Shown here one piece after another: positions 43,201 through 55,870 of a stretch of 64,000 bases of DNA (position 1 is its first letter; each line of letters starts with the position of its first letter). The DNA is from Helicoverpa zea (lineage: Eukaryota; Arthropoda; Insecta; Lepidoptera; Noctuidae). The stretch covers positions 11,278,501 to 11,342,500 of the forward strand of contig NC_061469.1 of the NCBI RefSeq assembly GCF_022581195.2. The letters run 5' to 3'. A program made the translations under genes and the position numbers. The notes under the pieces were generated by a model. It worked only from the letters and a program-made list of their open reading frames with translations. It was not told where the DNA came from and searched no databases.

Positions 43201-45480
43201 ATAATTTAATTTTTAAAATTCACAACACAAAATTCAATAGTAAGTACTTAAACCCTACAATCTTCTGCCTATTAAATAAGAGCAAAAATTTCAGGCTACA
43301 ACGTGATCCCTTAACCCTGTAACAGAACACTTGGGTACCTTAGTCCCTGTAAAATGAAATCCAAAATGTTATGTAATTGGGGCACAAAAGACCCTAGCCG
43401 CCGCCATTTTGAATTAAAATGTTGTAATTTGAGGCGCGTGTGTATAATTTACGAGTTTTATTAAGTCGCGTGAGGCGTGAGGTCTTGGCAGATAAGTTTT
43501 AAGGTTGGATATGAGATAGGGAGGATTATCATTCGTATTTTGTTTTGGAAGAAAATCCCTCACATAATGCAGTCAGTACTTAATCGTTGTTACGTGCTAA
43601 TCGTTACTACCATACTCAAAGACCCTGATCAAACTTTTGACCCGCTACAATTTTCTACCAAATAAGTAAATAGAAAAAAAACCTTGTTTCTACTTTGGTG
43701 TCAAGAACAATGTTTTTCACTTCAGATATTTTTGCTATTCATTTAATAATGAAACTAGCTACTGCAGAGACCAGAGCGTTCTTACAATAGGTACTGTGCA
43801 CACCAAAACAACAATAAAATTTAATAAAGTTACTCAAAAATATGAAAAGAACCGCATTGTGCTTTCATTAAAACTGTTGAAACAACTTGAAAAATCACTC
43901 GTAACTCATTCGTAAAGCAAGAAAGTTCACAAACAAACAGAAATGCAAAAACCCTTGTCGGACAAACAATTCACAACAGTTTGAGAAACTTTTACGTTTT
44001 TACAAAACTACTTTTAATAATGAAAATTCTTACCAACTTTTGCTGTGCTTAATGCTGATATCATTACAGGTTAAAATGAACTTTATGATGAGTGAGCTAA
44101 GGTTGGTTTTTGTGGATTGTGTTTTTATTTGCGTAGCCCATAATGTTTTAAAGTGGATACCTTGTAAAATCAACAGTGTAGCGCCACGCTGTGTAAATAC
44201 ACGCAGATTAATGACGGCAGAATGCAGCTACTCAAAAATTTACACATAAAATGTATTTTATGTTCCAAGTACACTGGCGGACATGTTTATTTGGTGCCGC
44301 TGAGGTTTTTCACCTTTCATTTGTGTAGTGTTTTTTACCATTTTCTTCATGTTAAAATTTTATGCTCTTTTCAACAGTATTTGTTAGATATTTCAATTTC
44401 TTTTACTCCAAAAATGGAAGTTATACAACCATTTCATACAAGCGCCAGCTGGTTCTCTAACATTTAAATAAAAACAAGACTCCTCTATTCCGTGCTCCGT
44501 TCTTACATTAGAGCATGCTCACAAATACCACTCTATATGCATATAATTTCCGTTAAAGTAACCACGAAATTGGCGAAGAAAATCTACGTCTTTTCGAGAA
44601 AAATGCAACGAATTTTGCAACCACCATTTTGGAGGATAGCCACGTCTGAGTTAGGAGTCTGGAGCCCACTAAACTTTTCACTTGACTCGCGAAAATCACC
44701 ATTTACAACTCCATACGTGAGCAGAGTTTAAAATTAAACTTTTGCCAACTTCAACGGCTGAATTTTATGTGAATCCGCAGATATATGCAGGTTACTTCTA
44801 CTGCTGATGTGGAAAACCGCGGATAAAAGTAGAAAGGATTGTCGGATTCCGGATATGTATAGGTATGAGATATTTTATAATTAAAAACCTTAGTTGCAAA
44901 TCTCAATATTTTTTCACTGAAAAACTGTGTCCACAAATCTAGCTCATATTTAGTCGTACAATTCGCGCTAAAGAAATTCTGAGATAGAAATGTTTCTCTT
45001 TCATTTGATAGCCTCGTATGTTTCCTGTACTTTTTACTTACAACAAAAGTAAAGAAAAATATGCAAGCTTTGCACATCCGTATAAAGACAAAAAATAAAA
45101 CTTTTTCTTCTCTGTGTCCACGTTTTAATGAACGCAAGTGTACAAAAGGTGAAACAACTTCACCATTTTAAAATTTATTATATTTTAATTAAGTTTTCTA
45201 AAGCAGAGCGAGTCTCAAAGTGAAATGCATAATATTTTAATGTTTGTGAGAGTGGGAGATCTGTATTACTCATATTCAGTGAGAACTCATCAGCTGCTAA
45301 AAGCATACTTTGTGTTTATAAGTAGTTTCTACCCGTGAGGTCGGCTGCATCCTAAAGTTGGATTATGTTAGCTAAACAGTTTTTGGGAGTTCCTGAAGAC
45401 TACACTTGCTATGTATAGGAAATAGAATATTTAGTACTTAGTGCATTTAGGCAAGCGCAAGAAAAAATGTAGTGTGCAAT
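43201..45480. other. Non-coding stretch, no gene seen
   Basis: AT-rich. A 128-codon minus-strand frame (44751-45137) and several shorter frames show no motif or coding bias and are not called. Confidence 0.5.
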
Positions 45481-45598
45481 CTATACTTATAATAAATCTG
45501 TAGAGAGGTCAATTCTGTACATTGAATATATTTCCAAAATAACTATTAGGGGGTGATTAGTGATCGATACTGATGCCAAAAATGCAATCAGTAAAATT

Positions 45599-45631
<33 letters not shown>

Positions 45632-46494
45632 ATGTTCGTTATGGAAACAAAAACTACTGGACGGATTTTAATAAAACTTGGCACAAATATTCTTCATACT
45701 CCTGGGCAGGTTATAGGTTACGCTACGCCATCACGCTACGATCAATAGGAGCAGAGCAGTGAAGGTAAATGTTGGGAAAACGGGAGAAGTTACTCCATTT
45801 TTTAAGCTTCCGTCGCGTGTGCAGCCTTAATGGTTACAGCTACACAGAAACCATGTACGACGGAAATATTCTTCATAAAATTATGTAAAAAATATCCCAT
45901 GGCAGCATATATCTATCTTTTATGGTTGACTCACAATAAAACGTAAAACTCTCGGTAGCTTAGCAGTTCGGAGCTTTCTGATTATATTTGTCTACTATTT
46001 CGTTTATAACACTCACTCACACTAATTAAACATAGTTAACAGTATTATCTATTAATTAAAAAAAGAATGACTTAAATCGGTAAAGAAACACCAAAGTTAT
46101 ACATGAAAAACGGTAATAAGCCACCGCGCGTGAATACTGAATCACGCACGCTATAATTCGCTGCGCGAGCTTCATACAATATTTGGCTGTTGGTGCGATT
46201 GATGCGAACAGACGTTCAGAGCGTTCAACCTTATTGCGCGACTTTTAGGTTTTAAATAATTTCTTTTTAACTTTCTTTTGTTGTTATTTTATAAAATAGG
46301 TTGGTATCTATTAGTTATTTTTGTGTTTAAATATTCGTTCAAATTACAAATTATTAATAGTTTACATTTTATTACTTAAAGAAGCAGTAGGTATGCATAG
46401 ATTTAGATAATTGGAGGGGCTGGAGTTTATTATTTCTTTCTCTCTTTGCACAAAGTCCGACTCTAACGCGGACGAAGTCGCTGTTAGAAGCTAG
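45481..46494 (+). mobile_element. Non-autonomous Helitron, about 1.0 kb
   Basis: It starts TCTATACTTATAATAAATCT directly after an A, has a (TCTG)n run at 45600-45631 followed by TATGTTCGTTATGGAAACAA, and ends GACGAAGTCGCTGTTAGAAG then CTAG (46491-46494) directly before a T. The A|TC...CTAG|T borders without target duplication are Helitron-type. No Rep/Hel coding sequence. Confidence 0.75.
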
Positions 46495-48533
46495 TATTAA
46501 AAAAAAATGTTAAATTAAGAATACGTGAAAAATCCATTTTTTTTAATATGATTTGCTTGAATCTTACAGTAGTTACAGCCACTCTGATAAAATATCAATT
46601 ATTTCACTTCAGGCAACAATACAAATTATCTAACATCAGTACAAGGATTTTACGTCACCAATTTGGCACATTGTCGGATGGCTCCCGTTTCAACCTGTTT
46701 TATATTTGGTAATGAATTTGGCAAAAAAAAAACGTTTTTGCATTTTTTTTATTAGTTCCATTTTCAAATGACACGTTGCTTTACATTTTTTTCAGAAACA
46801 GATTTTATTAAAGGTAAAAATAATGTTTGCATCAATTAACACAATCAAAGCAGCGGAAAGTTTTACATTTTAATACAGTTTAGGCTCAACCGAAAATCAC
46901 ATACTTATTAAAACTGAGAGTTTCCTACAAGTGAACATATCCGCATAGCTACAGGGTGTTCTTGTTTTACATACAGACCTTCGTAATCTTGTTACGTTTT
47001 CTCAAGCAAACGTTTCTCCTACCAATTTACTTTCATGAGTGATAATTAAATTTGGACGCAAGTTACGGTCCTTTTGGGGCAATAAGTTTACCGACAAACC
47101 AGCTAACTTTGCTGTTTTAAGATAGGTTTTTGAGGACAACCTACATCGCAGGATAATATTTTTAAGGAGGCTTTTCTACTACGTGTTTATTTTTGTCTCA
47201 CGAATCTAGGTTTGTGTATTGGAGCAGTTGAATTACTAACATAAATAAATTCTATTGAAATCTGGGTAAGGTCTAAGCTTTTAACTACTGCCCTATATAT
47301 ATGCAGTATTTAAAAATAGAAATACATTTCGAACATTTTGAAGACGTCTGAATTTTAGATACTAAAAAATAATTTATGATTTCTTCGTCCTGAAATGAGA
47401 CAGTTACTGTTGTCAACATCTTAAACCCTAAGCATACAATGAACTACTGAACTAACAAGCAAAAAATGAATAATTTAATTCATAAACTCCGATATTTATT
47501 CCCAAATACATTTATTCACGACGAGAGTGACCCGAAGTAATCCGCAGCCTATTAAATTTCACGATGTCGTTTTACGGCGTGACTTCTGACAGCAACCCTT
47601 ACATAGTTTATTGTTTATGCTGATTTTTATCACTTAGATTACGAGTTACGCTCCTTTTATTTCTTATATTTATGAATAAGTCATCATTTGGGGTGTTACG
47701 ATGTTTTTATAGGGCTTTAACATAACCGTGAGGTGTTCACGTGAGCGGGGCTTAAATGTCGTCACTGTGTGATAAGAAAGTGAAAAAAACTGGCTCATCT
47801 CGTATTAAGCTAAAATGTACTATTCTCTATGAAATCAATAAATAATATTATTTTTACATACTAGGTAAAACGTAACTAAAACAATATAAATAATTTCCTA
47901 CAATTCTAGGAAAGATGTTTCCAGTGTATTTATGTCATCATCACACTGTTTGCTCTTTTCTTTTCCCACAACATCAAGGGCATGTATACTAGGCACCATC
48001 GGAAACAAAACAGTGTTTTCAAAATAATATTACAAAAGTCATCAGCGTATATCCGACGACTTATAATAACTCCAGTGTATGAATTCCTTTTGTGCGACAC
48101 CCGATATCATCCGTCGTTCCAACAATTTATTATTACTATACGTATCCTATTAACCTCAATATTTACAAATACTTTCATTGTTTGTGTGAACAGTAATTAC
48201 GCTGAGGCATACACTCGCATTATTAGCTTGTTACTCAAACTGTAAAGTGCTAACCCTGTGAAAGTCTATAAATGTGGAAAAAATACGATTTAACAAAAAA
48301 AATATTTAAAACTAGTGCTACCAAAAATAGTCGAATAGTATAATACAGTTTATGGAGTGCAAAGACATTGGAATCAGTTTAAAATTCTGGCAACGTTTCT
48401 GTTTAAAGCCAATTTAATATCAAGCATCGTTTAACGTTCAAACTACTTCCAGTTCCGCAAAACTGCAATATCATTTTGACCCATATTTCCGAAAGGATAA
48501 AATTTTCTGCTCGTTTAAAATTCAAAACAGAAG
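46495..48533. other. Upstream region of the 48.5-kb gene
   Basis: AT-rich with no other gene. Possible promoter parts are TATAATA at 48339-48345 and TCAGTT at 48374-48379, 37 bp apart to the A. That is longer than the usual 30-31 bp, so I do not assert a start site. The 87-codon frame at 47982-48245 has no motif. Confidence 0.35.
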
Positions 48534-49391
48534 ATGAGACTTTACGGTTTCGTTTTTCTAATAGTGAGTATCGAAGCGAAACATAGAACAAAATACTGTG
48601 ATGTTGTTTCTACGGATCCGACCAAACATTGCTACGTGAAAGAGATTTTGACTTCCATCGCTCACAGTCCGAACCAGTTGTCTGTGGACAGAACTTCCAA
48701 CACTTTGTACTTCAGCTTCGATTTTGGACAAGGGGAGTACGTGCCTGCAATATTAAACATCGAAAGCAAGAATATCAGCGTGTTGAAAGGAGTCAAAGAT
48801 GCTTTTGCCATCGCCAATGATCCGACAACAGGAGAAATGTACTTCGGAGGCAGTCACGGCATCTACAAGTACAATGCCCCGAACAGGAGCCTGCAGAGAC
48901 TCAACATCAACAATCTGGACATTTGGTGGTTATTCGTCAAGAAAAGGATATACTTCATCAAGTTTCCTAGCCTCAGTGCATTTTATTATGAAAACAAGAC
49001 AATAAGATCTGTTCCTGAGCTTAAAAAGGATATTGTCCACCAGTTTGTTATGGACAAGGAAGATAACATTTTCTTTATAAATGGTACTGGTCTGTTCGGT
49101 ATAAAGCATGATGACAACAAGCCGGTATTGTTGCGAGATCATCCAAGGTTTCTGGGTATTGCTACAGATATGAATGGATATGTTCACGTTTGTAGTGAAG
49201 ACGGCATATTCATTGTTACCAAAGTGATTCAAAAGGTAAAGAAAGTTATCAATGTGCAGGGAGTGTTAGGCATCACCTTTGACAGTGCTAATAATATAAT
49301 TTACTCTGATTCTCATGAGATTATAAGACTAGTTCCGATGGCGAGGGATAATTATTATGATCAACATGATCATCGTTACGATAAAGATTAG
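48534..49391 (+). CDS. Secreted ommochrome-binding-protein-like protein
   Basis: 285 aa in one exon. An N-terminal hydrophobic signal sequence (LYGFVFLIVSIEA) predicts secretion. The body shows about five spaced blade-like repeats of the form hydrophobic-D-x3-N-hydrophobic-Y/F followed by a G-hydrophobic turn (LSVDRTSNTLYF, IANDPTTGEMYFGG, FVMDKEDNIFFING, IATDMNGYVHVC, ITFDSANNIIYSD), suggesting a beta-propeller. Possible N-glycosylation at N80, N117, N154 and N183; cysteines at 22, 33 and 220; an acidic His/Tyr-rich tail. Size and composition fit the lepidopteran ommochrome-binding proteins, haemolymph or tissue carriers of the tryptophan-derived ommochrome pigments. That assignment is from family memory, not alignment. 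AATAAA-type signals lie downstream (49545, 49692). Confidence 0.78.
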   Translation: MRLYGFVFLIVSIEAKHRTKYCDVVSTDPTKHCYVKEILTSIAHSPNQLSVDRTSNTLYFSFDFGQGEYVPAILNIESKNISVLKGVKDAFAIANDPTTGEMYFGGSHGIYKYNAPNRSLQRLNINNLDIWWLFVKKRIYFIKFPSLSAFYYENKTIRSVPELKKDIVHQFVMDKEDNIFFINGTGLFGIKHDDNKPVLLRDHPRFLGIATDMNGYVHVCSEDGIFIVTKVIQKVKKVINVQGVLGITFDSANNIIYSDSHEIIRLVPMARDNYYDQHDHRYDKD

Positions 49392-50265
49392 AAGTTTGTA
49401 GACTAAATCTATGAATACAACGTTTATTGTACTGAGATAGTTCGCTGCATCTTACATTGCTGTTTTTGACGGGTTGACTGACAGGCGTAGTGGCTAAACG
49501 TTTGGCTTTTTCACTACCGGTTCGTGGTTTTGACGACCACTCGAAATAAATTTCAGGTAAGGTAAGGTTCAGTTAAACAATATTGTTATTTTATTGAATT
49601 AAGTGATAAATGTAGCATATCAATGAAGAGTTATGACCCACTTTAAGTTTTAGTGTCTCCATGTTTTCAATGTTATATTTGTTTCCAAAAGAATAAAACC
49701 CTCTTTTTTATTTTTGTATTATTGAATTGTCGATCTAGTTATAGTACCGACTAATAAATAAATGAATTTGAATTTGACCCATCATTCCTGGCATTGGGGG
49801 ACAGCCCAAGCTTCAGTAGTCAATAGGTATATTTACAATGACATCGAACTAGTTGACAATGCTCTACACTTCATTTTATGATAACAAAGTTGGTACAAAT
49901 AATAAATGGAAACAATTATAGGGGCACAGCAAGATTTTCTCATCTACAATGACCAAAAAAACCCAACTCAAAGAACCTTTTAAAGCCTAAAATTGCATAC
50001 CACTGTTATTATAGTAACTTTAAGTCACACAAATACTATTTTAATTGCAATATTTTAATCAGCTTTTAACATGAAACATACGCACTTAACCACACTCCGG
50101 TGCTAATTGAATCAGTTTGATCCAACGGTTCCGTGTATAACCAAACATGTCTATTTACGTGTTGCCCGGCAAATCCGGATGTTAACCATGCCCTAGTAAA
50201 TATAGCAGTGATATAAGAGATCAATAGTTGTACTTATTCTGATTTCGCAATATTTTATTATTACA
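49392..50265. other. 3' flank of the 48.5-kb gene
   Basis: Contains AATAAA near 49545 and again near 49692 (AAGAATAAAACC), either of which could end the transcript. No second gene. Confidence 0.5.
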
Positions 50266-50444
50266 CTAGCTTTCGCCCGCGATTTTACCCGCGTCCCGTA
50301 GCCGGATGGTGACAAAAACTATCCTAAAACCTTCTCCCGGGTCTAAGTTACCTCCCCTCTAATTTTCAGCCAAATCGATAAAGCCATTTTCATGTTACCT
50401 ATGTCGTGACAACGGAAAGCGGGTTTCATTTTTATATATATAGA
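50266..50444 (-). mobile_element. Non-autonomous Helitron, minus strand
   Basis: On the minus strand it starts TCTATATATATAAAAATGAA after an A and ends ATCGCGGGCGAAAG then CTAG (plus 50266-50269) before T. Same border rules as the other Helitrons here. 179 bp. Confidence 0.75.
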
Positions 50445-52967
50445 TTAAAATATTTTCATAGAAAAAAACAAGAGCTTCCAGGATATGCTCGAATTCATCT
50501 TCACTAATATCAGACTAATATAGGCGATAGTCCATGTTTTACAAGTACGTTGGACACTTCTTCTTGCCCAAATGGCTAAACAGATTCTAATAAAACTATC
50601 AGAATAATATTTATTCTCCTTTTTACTCGGGCGCGAAAAGTAGTGACATCAAATTCTAGAATCGAGTGAGGTAAGAATCAACGTTTTTGAAAACACATAC
50701 GTACGTTTTTCTGTACTTTAAATAAAGCTTATTACTATTAATTTAGCCTGAAAATCTTTGTACCACCAGAATAAGCCCCAGTATAATGTATTTCAGTTCA
50801 ATGTTTACATACAACTGTTGACGCGGCTATTTCACAGACGCATCGGAATAAACATACTGTATTCAGTGGACTATATCTGGCACATATTGTTGTTTATTTA
50901 TTTATATGTTTGTCAGATTACGGACTGGACAGACATTGATGTGCTAGTGACTTATTGACTGACGTGAAAGATCATTCCAAAATCAATGGAAACTTTGGTA
51001 TTAAGTAAGTGTGGACTATTTGTGACTCTCCGATGCCGCTGATTCACCCGACGGCCTCTCTCAAGAACTACTTCTTGAACCTGGATTAGTCTATGATACT
51101 CATAAAGAAAGTTTGCGCTGTTCAAAGAATTTTCAAAATCAGTTCCACAGATCCTAGAGATAAAGTATCATAAACAAACAAACTATAGGTACCTCATCAT
51201 AAACAAACAAACTTTGCCTCATCGTCATACTGGCATGGATATTAATATTCAAACACATTTCAGGATCTATCACATTAATAGCTGTTAATAATAAACACGA
51301 TTATTGTAGGTATATAAATGATTCCTAATGGGAAAATTCCTAAAATAAAACAACCAACATCTGCCTAGCCTTTTTATAATAACAAGCCTAGACTCCCACG
51401 ACATTATGATATCAGTTCTGTTTCATCTAATATTACACAGCCTTTGTTATTTACAAATTATTTAACATATTTCCCTATACAGGTAAGTAATCCACCGGTA
51501 TTGGATTTCAGCAATTTACCTCATTTAATTCGAAGCACGGGTATCGGGAACTTTATTAATTAAATACCTCACGTTTGTGCGGTACAATTTTCAGCGTATT
51601 ACAATATAGGGTCAGTTTGTAAATGGGGTTATATTGGACCATTATATTTATGTATGTGGCGACAACCATCTTATTCTTACAAGTATTTCTATAGAAAAAA
51701 ATTAAACATATGGGAAGCGTGTAGTAAATGGTGACGAATATCTAAAATTCCTTGTCAGTCTGATTTGAGAAAACTCTGATACTAGGCCTTGTTAGGTGAT
51801 TACAAACTGCACCTCGTTTGATAAGAACTTTTGCTGATAGGTGCACTTCTATCAAATCTATTAAGACAGACATGATAGAAATGAGTTTTTTATTTAACCT
51901 TTTTATATATAGTTTATTTATGTACTAAAAAACGAAGATCCCGACAAACTCCTCCTTTTTGGGAAGTCGGTTAAAAAAAGAGTGTGACATGTAATTAATA
52001 TATGATTTTATTTGCATTTGTGTTCAGTTTTAATTTATAGTGTGGCGATCATCGATGCGTTTAGCAAACAGTTATCCAGAATCGTGCTTAATCTGTTTTC
52101 AGAAGCATTACCGTTTCAATGTACTGTCAATAAATATAATTATCCGTGTTTTATCGGTGCAAATATTTGTTTTATGGGTGGTTAACTTCAATAATTAATG
52201 TTTAAATGGTATTAATTCAGTTATAATTACACAGTTTTGAGTGTAAAAAATAATCTTGAATGATTTCAGTCGCTTCAAAATTAAAATTGTATGATACAAG
52301 AGCACATGACATATGCACAATTTAGAATTGAAAAACGCTCTCAATTTTTTTTCGTTTCTAATTCAAAAAGAACATAACTTCAAATGTAAAATATTAAGCC
52401 AAGCTAATCTGACGACTCAGCGGACAACGACCCCAAAAGGTTGCCTAATAAATTTTTATATTAACGAGAGCCATTTAATTAAAACGCCATGACTAAGGGC
52501 CGAAGCCCTCTGTTAACTCTACAGATGGTACACAGGTACTTAAACAACATGGACATCATAAAATGTTGGTCTGTCAACTTCAAAAATATACGCATATTTC
52601 TCGAAATGAAATTGTGGAATTCTATCCTACAATTTTCTGCCAGCAAATGCATTGTTCCTGTGGGATACACGACAGAATATGGAATATGGAAACACGGTAC
52701 TTTTGTATCACATACAATATTAAAAAGTAAATGGAAATGGGTTTAGAAAATCGTTGTATGTAGAGTATGTGGATTTGTATTTATTTTCATTTTATAATAG
52801 GTTTGTTTTTAGTAATGTAAATGTTTTTAGTATACGTGCCAGCGTTGAAGGATAAATCAATTCAGCAATAAATGTTCTCCACTGAATCACTCCTACTAAA
52901 TCCTATCTATACTATTAAATCTGGACTGAAATTTTTTTGGAATTAGATAGTATAAAACAGCACAGCT
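50445..52967. other. Non-coding stretch, no gene seen
   Basis: AT-rich. Near 51950-51976 GGGAAGTCGGTTAAAAAAAG resembles the poly(A) end of a LINE relic. No supportable gene. Confidence 0.5.
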
Positions 52968-53030
52968 ACATCCGGTTAGACTGGAAGCCCACCCCAACAT
53001 AGTTGGCAAAAAGGCTCGGAGGATGGAGAT
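52968..53030 (+). repeat. Short interspersed-repeat fragment
   Basis: CATCCGGTTAGACTGGAAGC, then CCCCAACATAGTTGGCAAAA and GGCTCGGAGGATGG. This is a frequent lepidopteran repeat end; a partial relative lies at 79-112. Confidence 0.55.
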
Positions 53031-53739
53031 AGTATAAAACAGTCAAAATGTTCACTTATGACGGATTTGTAATGTAAATATTCGTTGACAGATTTCAATA
53101 AAAAATTAAATGCAAGCTTATTTTCAGTTCAGATATTTTATGTGAAGACCGTCGAATTGGGTAGAACACACAGAAAAATCACAGTAGCTGTACATCCAAA
53201 CATTCTACCTACAAATCCAGCACAGAAAAACTAAGAAATTCTCTCTCTGGTCACCCATTAAGCTACCCATTCCATCAAGAACATTCGACAATAGCAGGTC
53301 ACGTCCTCACCGAGCCCTTCAAGCCCGCGTAATTCCGCAAAACTTCGCGTACCGTGCGTAATTTAACGCGTACCGTCGCAAATAGAACAACCGTGGTGCT
53401 AAGATGGGGGTAAGTCGCGTACAAGGAGGTAGTTGTGTATGAATGATGGGGATGGAAATGTAGATGGATGATAGGGTGACTGGCTGGGTAAAGAAAGTAA
53501 AATTTTTGAGTAGATATAAGTTCCTTTCTTCGAAAAAGACTCTATGCTAAGTTACTGAAGCTATACTTGACACTGGAATGGCTTAACTAACCTGTAAGTA
53601 GGTACGGTATGGCAGACAATAGACAAATCGTGTTTAAAACCAAGACTATTACTATTCGTAAAGAAATAACTATATTATACAAGCAAAATATAAATAAAAC
53701 AAAAGCTAGTCAACCCTATCTCCCCAACGAAATGGGATG
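53031..53739. other. Non-coding stretch, no gene seen
   Basis: No supportable gene or array. Confidence 0.5.
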
Positions 53740-55870
53740 CATGCACCACTAGGCTCTTTAGAAGTCCCGATCAGGCCCGCCGCTAGCTGTTTGTTCGCCC
53801 GCGTGCAAAACCGATTATGCCGCCCTACGACTACATATTATACTGGGTTTTGTCAAAAAATATATAAGGGGTGGGGTCCAGGGGGACCGGACCCCCCCGC
53901 CCATTCATATCCATTTTACTTGTCCAACAGAAAAAAATATGTACATGCACCGCTCTGATTGCAGAAAACGCACTTCCTTTTGGATACATAAATATTGCAA
54001 TAAGTACATAACATATTACACATAACTTTTTATTTACTTGAAATGCTCTAAGTCTTAGAGTAACCTAAGAAGTCCTGGGTTAGCCCATAAGCAGACTAAG
54101 CAATTGCTTAGGGCATCAATACAGTGCAATCATTACCCAAGTGGCCCCTATGTATTGAAAGATTGTGATTAATGGGTAGGTACCAACATAATGTATATCA
54201 AAGTGCTTAGAACAGATTATGGGTAACTTAAACTAACGAAATTAAATATCTATAGCAATGTATAATTTCAGTAAAATATGTTATTAATGGTTTTTGGTGG
54301 GTTTCCCGTTGAAAAAGTCGACGCATGAGACACATTTCATATGTAAGGAAGCGCGAGCGAAGCGAGCGCGAAATTTTTTTAGTCTAAGGACACAAAACAA
54401 ATAAAAACCACTGTAAATTAACAAAGCAAAGTCAAAAAGTAAGATATGCACAGAAATGAAGTGCTAATGTACATGAAGCCGCGAGCGAAGCGAGCGCGAT
54501 TTTTTCCTTAGAGTTTTCATGAAGTAAACATATCATAAAAAGCCAAAGTGAACAAAAAGCTATAACGGACGTGCGCGAAAAATGATTTTTCGGAATAGAA
54601 TGCCTCAACAATTAAACAAAGATAAATTGCGATCAGTGCCGGTTTTAACTCTACCAGCGCCCTGGGCGAGATTTCTACGGCACCCTTCAACTGCAATTCA
54701 AACCCATACGAAAAACAGAGGTGTGTGTAGTTACCGATTGCGCGAGCGAAGCGAGCGCGAATATTTTTTTTTATAGTTAACAAGTCGAAGCAAAAATTAC
54801 GTAAAATGTAGCCCAATCGTACATAAGTTATTGCTGGTTGGTGAATGCAAAAACACCGGAACATGTCTTATGATTGCGCGAGCGAAGCGAGCGCGAATTT
54901 TTTTGTTACATTTTAGAACTCAAAACAAAAATTACTTAAAATTTTGCCCAAACGTACATAACTCTTTGTTGGTGTTGGCGCCTATGTATTATATTTTTGG
55001 GACTTAAAGTAGTACCGTAAATAAGAAAGTTCATATGGAAACTAGAAGTTACTTTCTTATTTATAAAAGAACTCAAAAACGACGCTACCTTTTTGCTAGG
55101 GTAGACTAAAATATTGTTGAAAAATAAAACAACTGTAAAGTGAAGCAAGCCCGAAAATTTTTGAGTTTTGGATCACTAAAAGTCCTAAACATATATAATA
55201 AAAAACGACTGTGAAGTGAAGAAGCCGCGAGCGAAGGGAGCGTGATTTTTTTTGAGTATTGGGACATTAAAAGTAGCTATATGTGATAAAAAATTGAAGC
55301 GTAAAGTAAGGAAACCGCGAGCGGAGCGAGCGCGAAAATTTTTGAGTTTTGGGACATAAAAGTAGTGTTTGTTCGAGAATTTCTCAAATTTAACGCGGAA
55401 TTAAACACAAATTCGCTTCGGCGCCCCTGAGCCCGCGGCGCCCGGGTTATTCGCATACGCTGCACCATAAGTTAAGATGGCCCTGATGCTATCCATTCAT
55501 TTGGATACAGTTCTTGTAAGTTGCAATCTTTGATGAAATTTAAAACAAAAATAGGAGTAACATTCTGATCAAGGATTGGTGGGGGCGCCTGCGGTGCCCC
55601 TTATATCCGGCGCCCTGGGCCGTCGCCCAACCGCGCCCTACCGCTACTAACTGCAATATCTGACATGGAGGCGCGAGCGCAGCGAGCGCGAATTTTTTTG
55701 GGGATGCAAAGGGTGAACCCGTCAAAATTGATAGGGGACGACCAAAGCGAGGGCGGCTATTGCTGTGTTCGGAAATATTGAAATCAAATAATTGGTAAAA
55801 AGATATTGTATTTTTTTAATATTACGTGATAAGTCACTCGATTTGCCGCCCCCTAGGACGTGCCGCCCGC
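53740..55870. repeat. Repeat block with seven mirror-symmetric GC motifs
   Basis: The 20-mer GCGCGAGCGAAGCGAGCGCG, or a 1-3 base variant, occurs at 54351, 54479, 54740, 54876, 55225, 55315 and 55671, each followed within a few bases by a T-run. It is a mirror repeat: its second half is the first half read backwards, not complemented. Shared text (TTTTGGGACA, GTGAAGTGAAG) lies between some copies. Fragments such as GCGCCCTGGGC near 55608 suggest more than one repeat family. No protein is supported here. Confidence 0.75.

Noticed and set aside
44751..45137. 128-codon minus-strand frame
   Set aside because: Composition follows AT-rich DNA, with no motif and no neighbouring exon signals.
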